From: Pogostemon cablin
Taxonomy: Eukaryota > Streptophyta > Magnoliopsida > Lamiales > Lamiaceae
Assembly: GCA_023678885.1 (NCBI GenBank)
Contig: CM042997.1
Location: 27,100,064-27,164,063, forward strand
DNA: 64,000 bases
Direction of reading: 5' to 3'
Below, in pieces: positions 11,698 to 24,047 of this stretch. Position 1 is the stretch's first letter, and each line of letters opens with the position of its first letter. The translations under genes were made by a program, and so were the position numbers. The notes beneath the pieces were generated by a model that did not search any database, was not told the origin of the DNA, and worked only from the letters and a program-made list of their open reading frames with translations.

Positions 11698-12961
11698 ATA
11701 ATCAAGTTTCTGGGTATACATACTAAGCATTGGCAGAAATTATATACTCACATAGATGTCAACTAGTTTCTGAAGTTCAAGCTGCACTTTTCCCAGCATG
11801 GATAATGCTCCTCCTGCATCATAGCGACAGAAATTGTATGAGGTTACCTTTTCTTCAAATCATAACACTAAAAGGAAACCAAATCCAGTTACACTCAGTC
11901 TAGGTCCAGAAGTTTTATGGAAGCAGAATAAAATGGCTCACTTACGACTTTCTCCATCATCAAGCATTGCAGTTTTCTCCAATAAACAATTCCCCATTTC
12001 CAGTAATGATTCTGAGAACTCTGAAAGAAGAAATACCAAGTTGATGATGACATCACAGCATTTTGTGAGAACATATGCATACCAATAAGCAAACATTGTG
12101 TTCATAAAAAAAGAAAACAGAGGGTTATATATCTGAGGTTCATTATCAAATAGGAGCGTAAGATATGATCAAGCTAAAATTTTGTGAATGGTATCAAATT
12201 TCAGTGCTCGTCTACAATGTGATTTCTCTGGACTGATTAATGTTGCAATGAGAAACAAATAAAGCAGAACTATAGTAACGATGTTCAGAAAAGTAAAGGC
12301 AAGTATCTAAAATTCTAAGTCACTGAGAGCTCCTGGAACAAACAATTGCAACCCAGTATCTAAGTTTTATTCTCCAAAACAAGATTTGACTTTTAGAAGT
12401 TTAATGTCGTGCATTCTATCAAAAAATTGGAAGTACCATAAGCACTATTTGCCGTGGCCGCAGCAGCTGAAAGTAAGCTGTCATAGCATGTTCTCATGTC
12501 TTTCATATCCTGCAACAAAGGGAAATACATGTTTATAAAAGTAATTACCTAACAAAATTCAGCAACACTATACATCTAAATTCAGTGCAGAATTCCCCAC
12601 AAAAACACAATTTAGCTGGAATCATGTTTAACCCGATGCCAAAAACCGCCTAAAAACTACATTTTGCGGAGTATTCAGATGAGATTACTCCACTTAGTGA
12701 ACTGATCCTTCAGCATTGGCATAAAAAATTCAGCCCAGGACATCAATTTCATCATACTCACAAATTCAATTGAGATGCAGAAACACTAAAATGTCAAATC
12801 ACAAAATCATTAAATAAAATTAAAGGAATTAACTAAACAAGATCCACCTTTGCTGCTTGAGTTAATCCATCAACAGGCAGCGAAAATTTATGATCCCATT
12901 TACCCTTCGGGTCGCCCTTATTGAACCCTATACTCCTCAATTTCGCAAACGGCGATTTCAT
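8736..12961 (-). CDS. BAR-domain, proline-rich protein of the At2g33490-like family (10 exons)
   Basis: Exons are 12961-12848, 12509-12437, 12020-11946, 11813-11752, 11620-11552, 11475-11447, 11357-11150, 11060-10830, 10092-9057 and 8755-8736. They total 1917 nt, 638 residues, with consistent phases. The N-terminal 300 residues form the helical BAR-like part: DMRTCYDSLLSAAAATANSA-type start, LGKVQLELQKLVDIYRSHI, then SLKQGQSRSLLTQAARHHAA and FFRKGFQSL. An acidic DDDDGN stretch and a long Ser/Pro-rich tail follow, with repeated SAP, SGPI, ELHELPRPP, RSFSIPSS and SPPLTP motifs. This order matches the plant family annotated as hydroxyproline-rich glycoprotein-like, At2g33490. BAR domains bind curved membranes, so a role in membrane trafficking is likely but inferred. 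There is no signal peptide, so the glycoprotein label is probably misleading. The tiny last exon (ending NAGGS) is the least certain. Confidence 0.88.
11639..11695. repeat. (GA)n microsatellite inside an intron
   Basis: About 28 uninterrupted GA units lie in the intron between exons 4 and 5 of the BAR-domain gene. On the coding strand this is a long CT tract ending only about 18 nt before the exon 5 acceptor at 11622-11621, where a polypyrimidine tract is expected. Confidence 0.95.
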
Positions 12962-13716
12962 CTCCGGGAGCTACCAATTCAACTGCAAAATTCCCGTGGC
13001 CACAGACTTTTGGGGGAAAAACTGAAGAACAAATTGACTCTATATTTCCAAATTGGGATAGCAAGATCAAAGAGCAGTTGGGAGAGAAGATAATTAGGGG
13101 GAAAAAAGATTTAGAGAGAGAAAGTGTTGAAGATGGAGAGAAAATTCTAACGTTGTGCGCCGAAATTGAAAAGGAAACTCTGCTGTTATAGTGACGGACC
13201 TCTTAAGTTATGTTCAATGTACTGTTTGGTAATTTCACTTTAGTCAAACGGGATCTCCTCTCTTGTTTCATTTCATACAGTTCTGTACAGTTAAAGCTAG
13301 AGTCGCTAACTGGGATGGTTGATTTTCAATGGCGTGCGAGAAGCGTTATGATTTTTGGTCGGGTGTGAGAACGTGAATGATAAATTACCTAGTTATACAA
13401 ATTTTATAATATGTAGTACATTATGCTACATATATTGTACTACATATATTAATTTAATAATTATCATATAATTATGATAAGTTCAACATATATAATTTGT
13501 GCCAACAAAATAGAAACACGAAAAGAAAATTGTATTGACACGAAGAAGAAATTATTATTAATTTAATGTTAATTAAAATTAAAATTTATAAATCAATGTA
13601 TAATTGTAAAATTCAGCAATATAATGACAAGATGTATATGAAAATGAAATTAAATTAATTAAAATGAAAATTTTAGTATTAAAAGACAAAAGAATACTCC
13701 ATGATACACACAATAA
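12962..13716. other. Leader and promoter region of the BAR-domain gene
   Basis: The probable 5' leader covers roughly 12962-13150 and is pyrimidine-rich in the sense direction. Beyond it the sequence is AT-rich without a recognisable gene. No clear TATA box was assigned. Confidence 0.4.
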
Positions 13717-14377
13717 TACTCCCTCCTTTGAGGTGCCCCTGATTGAAAGGTCAGGGGTTCAAGCCCCCCGGAGCGCAATGGTGGAACAATTAATATTGAG
13801 GGCTACAAGCGGCAGTGTGGGAGGCTGAAACTCAGTGGGAACCTGCGGCTCGGTGGGAACCTACGGCTGAGCTAGGGGGAGGGTCAGCATGGAGCAATCA
13901 CCAGCATGGAGTAATCACTTGGGGATCGACTCCTTGTGCGCAGTAGTTAAAGATATTAGGAACCTGTGATCCATTGTGTGGTTACCGCGATTTACTTGGA
14001 GGCAGTTCTGATGGGCCGGGACTGTTTCCTCGAGGACTAGTCGGGCGTAAGCCCGGAACCTCGGTATCAAAAAAAAAAAAAAAAAAATACTCCCTCCATC
14101 CCGACTATTTTTATCCATTTGTACGGGCACGGAGATTAAGACGTGTTTTTTTTAATAGTATATAATGTAAGAAAAAGGAGTGATAAATTAGTAATTTAAA
14201 AAGAAAAAATAAATAAAGTTATTGGGAATGATGAATAAAGTGTAAAAAGGTAATTAAAATTGTTAGAATTGTAAAAAGTAGTTAGGAGTATGTATTTTTA
14301 CCATTAATGAAATGAGTAAAAGTATATGGGACAGCCCAAAATGAAAAGTGAGTAAAAATACCTAGGACGGAGGAGTA
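13717..14377. mobile_element. Stowaway MITE interrupted by a SINE
   Basis: The MITE begins TA-ctccctcc at 13717 and ends ggacggaggag-TA at 14377. After the SINE the left terminus continues as ctccctccatcccgactattttta, mirrored at the right end (gagtaaaaatacctaggacggag). Without the SINE it would be about 290 bp, normal for Stowaway. Confidence 0.75.
13727..14085 (+). mobile_element. SINE (tRNA-related head, poly(A) tail)
   Basis: This GC-rich block of about 360 bp carries a box B-like ggggttcaagcccc near its start (about 13752) and ends in a run of A. It is flanked by a 12-bp duplication, aatactccctcc, at 13715-13726 and 14086-14097. A pol III box B near the 5' end, a poly(A) tail and a target duplication longer than 10 bp define a SINE. 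Box A is not clear, so the copy may be decayed. The frames crossing it are not genes. Confidence 0.8.
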
Positions 14378-14461
14378 TATGTTATGTATAATTTCTTATT
14401 GCCTTGCACGAATAAAAAATAAATAAAATAAATAATATATATATATATAGTATATATTAAA

Positions 14462-14713
14462 TGACAAATTCTCTTGTGAGACGCTTACGCATTAAAGTGT
14501 GCCTATAATATAAATAAAATATGCTTAATGACTGTTAAATTATATTTTCTAAAGTATGATAAATGATGAATTAAACTATTATTTTAGGGTGTTATAATAT
14601 GATTTATTATTGACATACTTTAACTATAAATAAACATATTTTACCTATATAACAAAAATATTTTAGTAATGAATCGACCAATCTCACAACCGTCTCGCAA
14701 AAAATTCGTGTCA
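14462..14713. mobile_element. Small inverted-repeat MITE
   Basis: The left end tgacaaattctcttgtgagacg and the right end cgtctcgcaaaaaattcgtgtca are imperfect inverted copies. Similar ends (tcttgtgtgagat / gtgagacgatctcacac) recur near 17040 and 38930-39125, suggesting one local MITE family. No clean target duplication was found. Confidence 0.55.
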
Positions 14714-17700
14714 CATAGTAAATATGTGTGTAAATTAAGTTTTGAAGTTTCTAATTAAATATAAATGATTTAAGAAAATCCTCTAACTAAGATCAAAATG
14801 ATCAGAGATAATATTATTTCTATCAAAATTAAGTAGTATGAAATTTTATAAATAGTTGAATTTAAGCAAAATCGTTATTGTGTTAATTTGTCACCCGATC
14901 AATTAATTGGATCATAGGATGAATAATGCCTCGATTTAGTTTGACTATATTGCCGCAATGAGTTGACCTAAAACATGGTCAAACTTTGATGATTGAATCG
15001 AAAGCATACAATGGACGTAGAATATGCTTATATTATGTTATTTTAATAAGGTTTAAGAATGGAGGAAATGTGTAAAATGTACATGTAATAATAGAGTAAT
15101 GAGAGTAATGTGGAATAGTTGAGTCTTAAAATTTGATTCTTCTGGGCATGACATTTTGTGATCTATCAAATTCATACAAAATTAATCACTTTGTTACTCT
15201 TGATTTCACCTTCCACTCTATCGAATGAAAAATATAAATAACTTAAGTCTAAGTTATATAAAAAGTGTCAAATAAAATTGATAAACGAGACATGTATATA
15301 TGTTCAAAAAGGTATTCAACATCTCGAATTTGATAATCTATGACTTCAAGCCGAATTTACTTAATATTGTTAACCACTATTATTGGAGTTACTCTTTAAT
15401 TCAATAAAGATTTAGTTTTCTGTGTAAGAGGAGGTTACATACATCGAATAAAATGACCTTAAGTATTTGATGTATTAACTTTTGATATTTTATAGAGTAA
15501 TTCTTTTCAAAAGGGTACATCATAAAATCAGTGTCACCCTAACATCATAGCACTACTAAAAAAAATATTATTTTATTCATTTTCTTGATATATGTCTATT
15601 TATTTTTTTCATGTAAATTAAAGAGTATAATATTCCTTAATAATGGGTTGGGTGATAAAATATTTTATTGTTAAATAAGCAATTGTGTTGGTGTTTAATG
15701 TTGGTCATATAGTGGTTAAGCAAAGCAATTGTTTTTTTTAGTTCCATTTGACAAAAGGAAACTGTTTCGCAGTGACACCATTTTAGTTTTTCATAATTAT
15801 TATTACTCTTTATTAAAATTATTATTTTAAAAAAAATTACTCACTAATGGTTAGTTAAAACAAAAATTGTGAGTGTGTATTTCCTTCATAATCTATCCAG
15901 GGAGATGGGCCATATAGTTATTTACTAACTAGGTTTCAAATTGCACTTTAATGGCACGTGGCAAATTTCAATTATTATAATAATAATAATAAAGTCCAAA
16001 GTCAAAAATTGTTGAGTTAAGTAGAATAACCCAAAGGAGGGAAATGCTTTAACTTTGAATTTTGACCCAAATGACGTTGACTTGCTCTCATCTCTTACAT
16101 CATTAGATTAAATTTTATTCTTCCAATGTTTCCTTTAATTTAAACATTGTTCACCTCACGTTCCAATTGAAACTTCATGTTTAATATAGATAAATAAATA
16201 TGAAAATGTCGAGTTCACGGTGTAAATTTTATAATTTCTTATTTCAATCATATATTATAATCCATAAGTATTTATTAGGGTTTAAAAATTAAATGGGAGA
16301 CCACTTTACACCAACAACTTAACCAAATATAAAGTTTAAAAAATGTTAGATTTTTTTAATTAACTTTAATAACTTTTGAAATAATATAGTAATTTTTTAA
16401 AGTAGTATATGGAGTATATATTAAAGATAAATTATGTACGTTAGATGGAAGTAACCATCGTAATATACTATTAATTAAGAGATTATTTGTTTTGAAAATT
16501 TTAATAGTATTTTTTAATATTAAAAATACAATGAGATGTATGAATTAGAACGATGTAATGTGTATTGTAGGAGAGAACATTCTTTTAGATTCAAATTGTA
16601 CTTACATCTCTTATATGGAATACTTAACTAATTACGATTAAAAAAAAACTAATTACCTATTTTTTAAAGCATTGATAAATAAACATCATGGTCAAAAATT
16701 TCATAATGTTGCCTAATCATGATTTTTCTACTACTTATAATTGTGAAATTATAACCATTTGAATATCTCCTCTCTCTGTTCTTTTCTTTTTCAAATCTAC
16801 TATTACTCTTTTGAATGCTATGATCAAATTTTAACTAAATTATTAGACTACTTGGAAATTAACATATATGGATCAATAACACATTTTGTAAATAGTTACT
16901 CATGAACTCACATATAGAAGAAATAATGGTTTTTCAAATTTAATTTATTTGATCACTTATAAATGATTAATTGAAAAAAAAAATCTTAAATGAAATAAGA
17001 ATACAAATTCCAAATTCAGTAAATAAATATATTGGGGAAGTCTTGTGTGAGATTATCTTACGATGAAATCATTTTAAGCTTTCGTAATTAGTTATTATTT
17101 TTTATTAAAAATGTGTCACTTTTCTTTTAAAATGTAGTATTATTTTTTATTTATATTATAAGTTATTCATGAAATAGTTCACTGTATTATTATAACTTTT
17201 TACCAACTAAATATTACTTTTTCATTAAAATATTATCACAATTCTTTTGCAAAATAAAACTTGAAAACAATGTTGTTTTTCTCATGAGAAAGATAATCCT
17301 GTAGGCTCCAAATAAATAATACTACTATTAATAAATAAATTTCCATTCAAGATGCACACAAGAAATAATAATAATAATAACCTAAAATTACGTTGTTAAT
17401 TATTTTTATCAACAAACTAACAATTAATATTTCATTGATGTAGTTATTTTTTACGAAAGAAAATCCAAATCCGTTAATAATCAATTGTTATTACTTATTA
17501 CTTATTAGTTCCGTTGGTATTTTCTAAAATAATTATGATGATAATCTATTTTTCATTATGTCGTCAATAATATCGCTATAAATTGTTGTTATTGTTTACT
17601 TTTTCTTTGGAGTAGGTATGTATTTAATTTAAAGTGACTTTATTTTAAAAGTTTGAATTTTTTTTTTTACAATATTATTGGTCATTTTGTTCTGAATAAT

Positions 17701-17929
17701 TTTTTTTTTGTTAAGTATGGCTGATTTAATTGATGCATAATTGTGACAAATTAAAAATAATTGCAAGATGGTTTCAAGTTGGTTGATCAAATTAATTTCT
17801 ATCATCGTACACTGTTGCGTATAAATAATAATAATTGTTAAATGAATTATGAAATTTAGATTAAGAAAAAATCGAGCTTATAAGTTTTGAGTAAAATAAT
17901 CTTATGAATAGATTCTGATAAAAAATGAA

Positions 17930-18185
17930 GGGTTAATTGCAAAAAAAACCACGAACTTTACTCCTATTGCAAGTTAATTCTCACTTTTTAGAAATTGCAA
18001 AAAAAAAAAAAAAACCACTACCTATAAATATTGTTGCAAAAAAATCCAAATTTTCAATAAAAGTAGGATTTTTTTGAATTTTTTTTGCAACAATATTTAA
18101 AGGTGGTGGTTTTTTTGCAATTTTTCAAAAGTGAGGATTAATTTGCAATAAGAGTAAAGTTCGTGGTTTTTTTTACCATTAACCC
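17930..18185. mobile_element. Mutator-type MITE with exact 9-bp target duplication
   Basis: The 256-bp element has long inverted arms. It begins gggttaattgcaaaaaaaac and ends with the mirrored ttttaccattaaccc. The arms also share cacgaactttactc / gagtaaagttcgtg. It is flanked by identical 9-bp copies of aaaaatgaa (17921-17929 and 18186-18194). Non-coding. Confidence 0.85.
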
Positions 18186-18337
18186 AAAAATGAATAAAAA
18201 GTTTTAGTATTTAATAAAAATGTGATCATACGAATACAAGTGATATATTTTCGATTAAATTATTTTAACAATTATTCTAATCTAAAGACATCTATATGTG
18301 TACACCCTCCCTTTCTTCTTTAATGACTTGTCGGCTT

Positions 18338-18556
18338 CATTTTTTTTGAGTGTTTCTTTTTTTATTTATAGCAGTTTTTTTTGCTGATGGGTATATTTTT
18401 CCCTTCTTTCTTGATTCTTGAGTGATGACTCAATATTTTTTTGAATGTTTCCTTTTTTAATTTTTATACAGCAGTTTTTTTGGTGATGTATATATTTTTC
18501 CCTTCTTTCTTAAATGATGACTCAATATTTTTTGAATGTTTCCTTTTTTAATTTTT
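18338..18556. repeat. T-rich tandem repeat, two full copies and a partial
   Basis: A unit of about 95 bp containing gtttccttttttaattttt, cagcagttttttt, atttttcccttctttctt and gatgactcaatatttttt occurs at about 18338-18435 and 18436-18527, with the start of a third copy to 18556. Confidence 0.7.
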
Positions 18557-19820
18557 ATTTTTAACTTCTAAACTTAATTGTATAAGTTATGTTAATTTTG
18601 CAATTAACCAAAAAGACAATTTATTATATACCTTATTAGATCTCATTTAATTTTGATGCCTTTTGTTATAAATTTATTAATTTAATTTATTTTGGTATTT
18701 CTAATTCTCCTGGTCTAATTCTCTTCGTAGTCTTCTCTTCTTTATTTTGGTTGATGAGATTAGTAGCAATGCCAATGATTATTATCCTCTTTCTCCAATA
18801 GAGACCAACTTTGCGTTCTATCTCTACCAATATTTTCTTGACATATTTGGAAATCTACCTGCGTTCTATGATTGACGGTGATGAATTGATAATTTTCCAA
18901 TACACTCTTTTATGGTTATTTATTTGTTTGTTTTAGATTTAATACCTAATCAGTGGAACGCAATCTTATTTCTCACGAAATTTTGTCAATTTTTGCGACG
19001 TGAAGCAAACATCCAGGTTGATTTATTCATCAAAATTATTTTTCTCTCTTTTATACAAGCCGACGGACAACGCGACACTTCTAGAAGTTCAGGAAGTGGA
19101 TTTTGAAATAACTGCTTATGTAATGTTGTTGTTTCGTAACCAATCATTCGAATGCCAACATGTTGTTGTGATATAATTGACTAAGGGAAAGAATGTTCAT
19201 GCCAAAAGTCCTCCCAAAAATTCTATTATTGTTATGATTTAAAAGATTTCTATAGTCATCCCTACATTCTCTTATTTAAAAGATATATATGTTTTGTTAC
19301 ATGATTTTTTTTATCCTTCAATTGAACAATGTTGTAGCAATAATAATTCTAATAATTTTAATTCAAAAATCAATTGTTCTGACAATATTTTTCATATTTT
19401 TTCGTCATACAAATAGAATATTAATAAACAAAATTTTAAATAATAATTGATATTTTTCACTACTGATTATTTCACAATCAATATCATTTTATATTTATTT
19501 ATTTTCAATTGTCATCATATATTAAGTATTGATTAATTATTTTTTAATTTAAATATTCGTACGCACATCATGTATGATTTCATATAATTCATTTAATAAT
19601 AAATTATTAAAAAAGCGTCATAGATGTTTATGTTTGGTAATACTATATGTGGGCATTAGATATATCATATAGTATTAATTATATATAATATTATATATAA
19701 TATTAAACATTCCTGGACGAGTATTAAATTAAATATCAAAAGACATCTATTGGTCAATTTTCTTTTGCTGACTTGACATGCTTCTCCTTCCCCTTAACAC
19801 TTATTTTTTTATTATATATA

Positions 19821-19850
19821 AGACACTAAAATAATATGAGATTATGTACT
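19821..19850. repeat. Left arm of a 30-bp perfect inverted repeat
   Basis: This 30-bp block (agacactaaa...attatgtact) is the exact reverse complement of 35403-35432 on the far side of the LTR element. With that element removed the arms would sit about 670 bp apart, so they may be the ends of an older MITE that received the retrotransposon. Confidence 0.7.
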
Positions 19851-20254
19851 CCTTCCTCTTTTAACACTTTCTCATATTAACACTTATTTCATTTCATGAG
19901 TTATTTTTATTCATAATGGATGACACTTACCAGATTAATCAATATATTACACCATCCATATGTACTTTTAGGGCTATGTATTAATTTGATTTTATTTATT
20001 TTTTTACTTTTTATAATTAAACTTTTCTTATTATGTTTTATATTATTATTAACTATTGAATTTAAATACTAATGAATGTGTAGCTAATTTTAAAATTTTA
20101 ATATAATATTTAAGGAAATAAATAATCACAATCAATTAATATTTATTAAGATTTGTCTATATAAACACATAATCATACAAACAATTGTACGTATTGCATT
20201 CTAATCATTTTTGTTTATTTTATATGTTGTTTTTATTAGTTTCTTTTTTTCATG

Positions 20255-20376
<122 letters not shown>

Positions 20377-20770
20377 ATTTTATACCTGTATTATTTCTTC
20401 TTATATATATGTAAGCAATTAAAATTTACGGTCCAATTAAATGGCGACACGTGGATTTTTCTGATTACATATTAATTTATTTTGGAATTTAAATAAATTA
20501 ATTCCTAAAGTAAATTAATCAATAATTTGAGCCCAATAAATTAAATGAGCTTAAATTAAATGAGGCCTGACCCAAGTCAAGTAAGCCCAAGTCAAATGAG
20601 GCCTGACCCAAGTCAATCAAGCCCAAGTCAAATAAAGTCTGACCCAAGTCAAACAAGCCCAGACAAATTAAATCAGGCCCAAATTAGATAGGCCCAATTA
20701 TGGTTCAGTCAGGCTGAAGCCCAAGCCCGCTAAGTGAGGCCCAAAGGTGGCCTGGACCTCCTTTTTCACC

Positions 20771-20780
20771 TATAAAAAAG
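20771..20780 (+). promoter_or_regulatory. TATA box of the retrotransposon promoter
   Basis: Tataaaaaag lies in the 5' LTR after the tandem-repeat block; transcription would start near 20800, dividing U3 from R. The same box is at 34475-34484 in the 3' LTR. Confidence 0.7.
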
Positions 20781-20884
20781 GGGTCTCCACCATTCATTTG
20801 GACAGACACAGATAGACAGACATTCAAGCACTCGAAGACGACGCACTCGAAGAGATCGAGAACACGAGTAAAGCTCTCTCCAGA

Positions 20885-21260
20885 TCTTCAAGCGAAGAAC
20901 AAGCGAAGAACGATCTTCAAATCTTCAAAGCTTCAAGCGAAGAACGATCTTCAAATCTTCAAAGCTTCAAGCGAAGAACGTTCAAGGATCTTCAAGTCAT
21001 CAAGTGATCTTCAAAGCGTCTTCAAATCTTCAAAGCTTCAAGTCTTCAAGCTCAAGATCTTCAAGTCTTCAAGCCTCCAAAGCTTCAAGCTCAAGATCTT
21101 CAACAAGTCTTCAAGTCTTCAAGCCTCTAAAGCTTCAAGCCCAAGATCTTCAAGTCTTCAAGCCTCGAAAGCTTCAAGCTCAAGATCTCTAACAAAGCTT
21201 CAAGTCTTCAAACCTCCAAAGCTTCAAGCCTCAAAGCATCTTCAAGCTTCAAGTCAAGAA
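20885..21260 (+). repeat. Cttcaag-type short tandem repeats in the LTR
   Basis: Variants of atcttcaa, gtcttcaag and aagcttcaag recur throughout this block, predicted to lie in R/U5. The copy in the 3' LTR is at 34589-34964. It generates the Ser/Lys-rich short frames seen here. Confidence 0.85.
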
Positions 21261-21652
21261 CAGCTACTAATCCGGGATCAAGGCTCCAAGTCCCCCAGAT
21301 CAAGTGTTCTTCGTGGAAAGCTCTCAGTCAACGTTTAATCCGAACAAAGGTTCAACGCCTCCGGGTCAACGTTCAAGACTACACACTCGAGCTCGGACAA
21401 GCTTCGTTTGAAGATCCGACTCAACACACAAGTCAAGTCAACACAAGTTGTCAACACAGTCAGCATACACTTCGTCAAAGAAGTCAAAGTCAAGAATCAC
21501 AAGTCAAGTCAAAGCCACATTGGTTCGAGAGAAGAATCAGAGGATAGATAGAGATTGTTTCCTTAATCATCAAGTTCAATCCATCTGGATTATCATTGTA
21601 ATTCTTTTGTGTTTATTTTATTATAAATACAAAAATTTGTTATTACAAATTT

Positions 21653-21670
21653 TGGCACGCCCAGTGGGAC
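21653..21670 (+). promoter_or_regulatory. Primer binding site
   Basis: TGGCACGCCCAGTGGGAC starts five bases after the 5' LTR. TGG pairs with the CCA end of a tRNA, as required for minus-strand priming. The primer tRNA was not identified. Confidence 0.7.
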
Positions 21671-21710
21671 CATCTCTACCTCTCATCTCTTCTCCCTACA
21701 AAGGTACAAC

Positions 21711-24047
21711 ATGACTCCTGTCAAGATCACAGTAGGAAGGACTTCTGCCTCCAAGCTCTCCGCCTCGTTGAGTGAACAAGTTGCTGTTGTCACAAGGAGT
21801 ATGTCGATGAAAGCTCAGTCAGAGGCCTCCTCCGGCTCTAACTTTTCGGTTGAAATGGCTTCAAGAAAACAGCTACCCATGAAAGAGGATAGTGATGAAG
21901 ATTCTGCATGCTCACATCCTCGTTCATCCTCAAGCTCTTCATCGGACTCGATTGCAGCCCCGGTAATGATGGCCAGCACTACAACTATTGAGGAGCAATT
22001 AGCAAATATGATGAAAGCTATCGAAGGGCTCACGAAACATATAGAAGCTCAAGACACCAAAATCTCCCAATTGATGGAAAAAAGAGACGTTGCGGAGACT
22101 AGCCGTGCAAACGGAAAAGGAGTTGTGGACGAGAGTGAGGTGGAAGAGTCCACAAAACGCCAAACTACTGAAAAAGAGCAAACTGAAAGAGGAGTGCAAC
22201 TTTCAGCTGATGGAATGCTCCAAGTGGAGCAACTCAAAGATATTATACTTGGAACAATAAAAGAAAGGTTTGAAGAGAATGCCAAGCCTACCGTCACTTA
22301 TGTTAAGCCTTACACAAAAAGAGTGAATAACTTAAGGTTGCCACTTGGTTATCAGCCTCCTAAATTCCAGCAATTTGATGGCAAAGGAAACCCCAGACAG
22401 CATGTGGCACATTTCATTGAGACGTGCAATGATGCTGGTACTTATGAAGACTATATGGTGAGGCAATTCGTTCGCTCTCTCAAAGGAAATGCCTTTGATT
22501 GGTATATCGACTTGCAGCCTGAGTCCATCGACAGTTGGGCACAAATGGAATATGAATTCCTCAATCGTTTCTACAGCACGAGGAGAACCGTTAGCATGAC
22601 TGAGCTAACTAATACTCGCCAATTGAAGGACGAGCCTGTGATTGATTATATCAATCGATGGAGAAACTTGAGTTTAAATTGCAAAGACCGATTATCCGGA
22701 GAGTCTGCTATCGAAATGTGCATCCAAGGGATGGAGTGGAATTTACTCTACATACTTAAAGGGATTCAGCCTAAGACTTTCGAGGAGTTGGCTACGAGAG
22801 CTCATGACATGGAATTGAGCATGGCAGCCAGTGGAATCAAACACTCACCAGTGTCGGATTCTTACAAGTCCAGAGAAAGACAAGAAGCCAAGAAAGGGGG
22901 CAAGCCTTATGCAAGAAACTCCAATAAAGAATCAATGGCCATAAACACTGCTACAGTCAAGATTCGAAAGAATGGAGATGACAAGAAAGATAAAGGAAAA
23001 CAAGTTACCCAAGAGTGGGGGCAAAGAAGGTTGACCCTGAAGGAGATGCAAGAAAAAGAGTATCCATTTCTGAACTCTGATGTTTCTGGCATATTTGATG
23101 ATCTGATGAAAGATAAACTCATCGAACTCCCCGAAATGAAACGTCCAGAGGAAGCAAGTCGAACCAATGACCCAAAATATTGCAAGTATCATAGATTGGT
23201 GGGTCATCCCATTCATGATTGCTTCATCTTTAAGGAAAAGATCATGCAGTTGGCTAAGGAGGGAAAGATTGTATTGGAGGATGAAGCGGCCACAAACTTC
23301 GCTTCCATAAAAGAAGTTCACAATGAAGGCTCTTGTCATGCAGTAAGTGAGGAGGGCAACGAAAATGAACAAGTTGAGAACAAGGAAAAAGCTTATTCTA
23401 TGAAGGTGACCTTCACAGATGAAGACATGTTGTTGGGTTCACAGCCTCACAACCGACCTCTATTTGTAACCGGTTATACGCAAGGGCTGCAAGTAAAGCG
23501 TATACTTGTTGACGGAGGCTCAGCAGTAAACATCCTGTCTTTAAGGATGTTGAAGAAGTTAGAGATACCGGTGGATGAACTCAATCATAGCCGATTGATG
23601 ATCCAAGGGTTCAATCATGAAGGGCAAAGGACTCTCGGCACGATTGTTCTTGATTTAACGATTGATGAAATGAGATCAACGGTGCTCTTCCATGTCATAG
23701 ATGCAAAAACTTCATACAATATGCTTTTGGGGCGCCCATGGCTGCACGAGAATGGTGTGGTCCCTTCTACATTACACCAGTGTTTCAAGTATAATGAAGG
23801 CAACAGTGTGAAAAGGGTATTCGGCGATGATAAGCCGTTCACTGAAGCTGAATCTTACTTTGCTGATGCTAAATACTTCTTCAAAAATACAAAGAAAGTG
23901 AACCGAGAAGAAGCCCCAGCACAAGATAATGAGGGCAGTAAACAAATAAAGGAGGAAGGTAGCACATCATCCACCACTCTCAAAAAGAACAAAGGCAAAG
24001 AGCTTGAGGCCTTGGAAGAATTGACATTGCCTTTAACAAAAAATTAA
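21711..24047 (+). CDS. Retrotransposon gag-protease protein
   Basis: This intact frame of 778 residues starts at ATG 21711, about 60 bp after the primer site. It forms the particle coat and carries the protease. After a charged N-terminus, residues about 230-385 form the retrotransposon gag domain (FVRSLKGNAFDWY, DYINRWRNL). A zinc-knuckle-like C-x2-H-x4-H-x4-C lies at about residues 491-504. The protease active site is LVDGGSAVNIL, with the aspartate at about residue 601, and LLGRPWLHENG follows. DGGS in place of the usual D[ST]G is common in plant Tat elements. The frame ends in TAA at 24045; pol lies in a different frame, so pol expression needs a frame change. Confidence 0.92.
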   Translation: MTPVKITVGRTSASKLSASLSEQVAVVTRSMSMKAQSEASSGSNFSVEMASRKQLPMKEDSDEDSACSHPRSSSSSSSDSIAAPVMMASTTTIEEQLANMMKAIEGLTKHIEAQDTKISQLMEKRDVAETSRANGKGVVDESEVEESTKRQTTEKEQTERGVQLSADGMLQVEQLKDIILGTIKERFEENAKPTVTYVKPYTKRVNNLRLPLGYQPPKFQQFDGKGNPRQHVAHFIETCNDAGTYEDYMVRQFVRSLKGNAFDWYIDLQPESIDSWAQMEYEFLNRFYSTRRTVSMTELTNTRQLKDEPVIDYINRWRNLSLNCKDRLSGESAIEMCIQGMEWNLLYILKGIQPKTFEELATRAHDMELSMAASGIKHSPVSDSYKSRERQEAKKGGKPYARNSNKESMAINTATVKIRKNGDDKKDKGKQVTQEWGQRRLTLKEMQEKEYPFLNSDVSGIFDDLMKDKLIELPEMKRPEEASRTNDPKYCKYHRLVGHPIHDCFIFKEKIMQLAKEGKIVLEDEAATNFASIKEVHNEGSCHAVSEEGNENEQVENKEKAYSMKVTFTDEDMLLGSQPHNRPLFVTGYTQGLQVKRILVDGGSAVNILSLRMLKKLEIPVDELNHSRLMIQGFNHEGQRTLGTIVLDLTIDEMRSTVLFHVIDAKTSYNMLLGRPWLHENGVVPSTLHQCFKYNEGNSVKRVFGDDKPFTEAESYFADAKYFFKNTKKVNREEAPAQDNEGSKQIKEEGSTSSTTLKKNKGKELEALEELTLPLTKN

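Larger units (their letters stand above)
20410..21647 (+). repeat. 5' LTR
   Basis: It runs from TGTAAGCAATT to TTATTACA and is collinear with the 3' LTR at a constant offset of 13,704 bp. It contains a 36-bp tandem repeat (gcctgacccaagtcaa, about 20561-20660), a TATA box and a long cttcaagc-type repeat zone (about 20885-21260). The short open frames inside (21004-21192, 21448-21714) also occur in the other LTR and look like repeat-driven frames. Confidence 0.97.

Noticed and set aside
13974..14165. Small open frame across the SINE tail
   Set aside because: It is the SINE body and its poly(A), not a gene.
21004..21714. Short open frames in the 5' LTR, repeated identically in the 3' LTR
   Set aside because: They come from cttcaag-type tandem repeats and have no protein features; they are useful only as evidence that the LTRs match.
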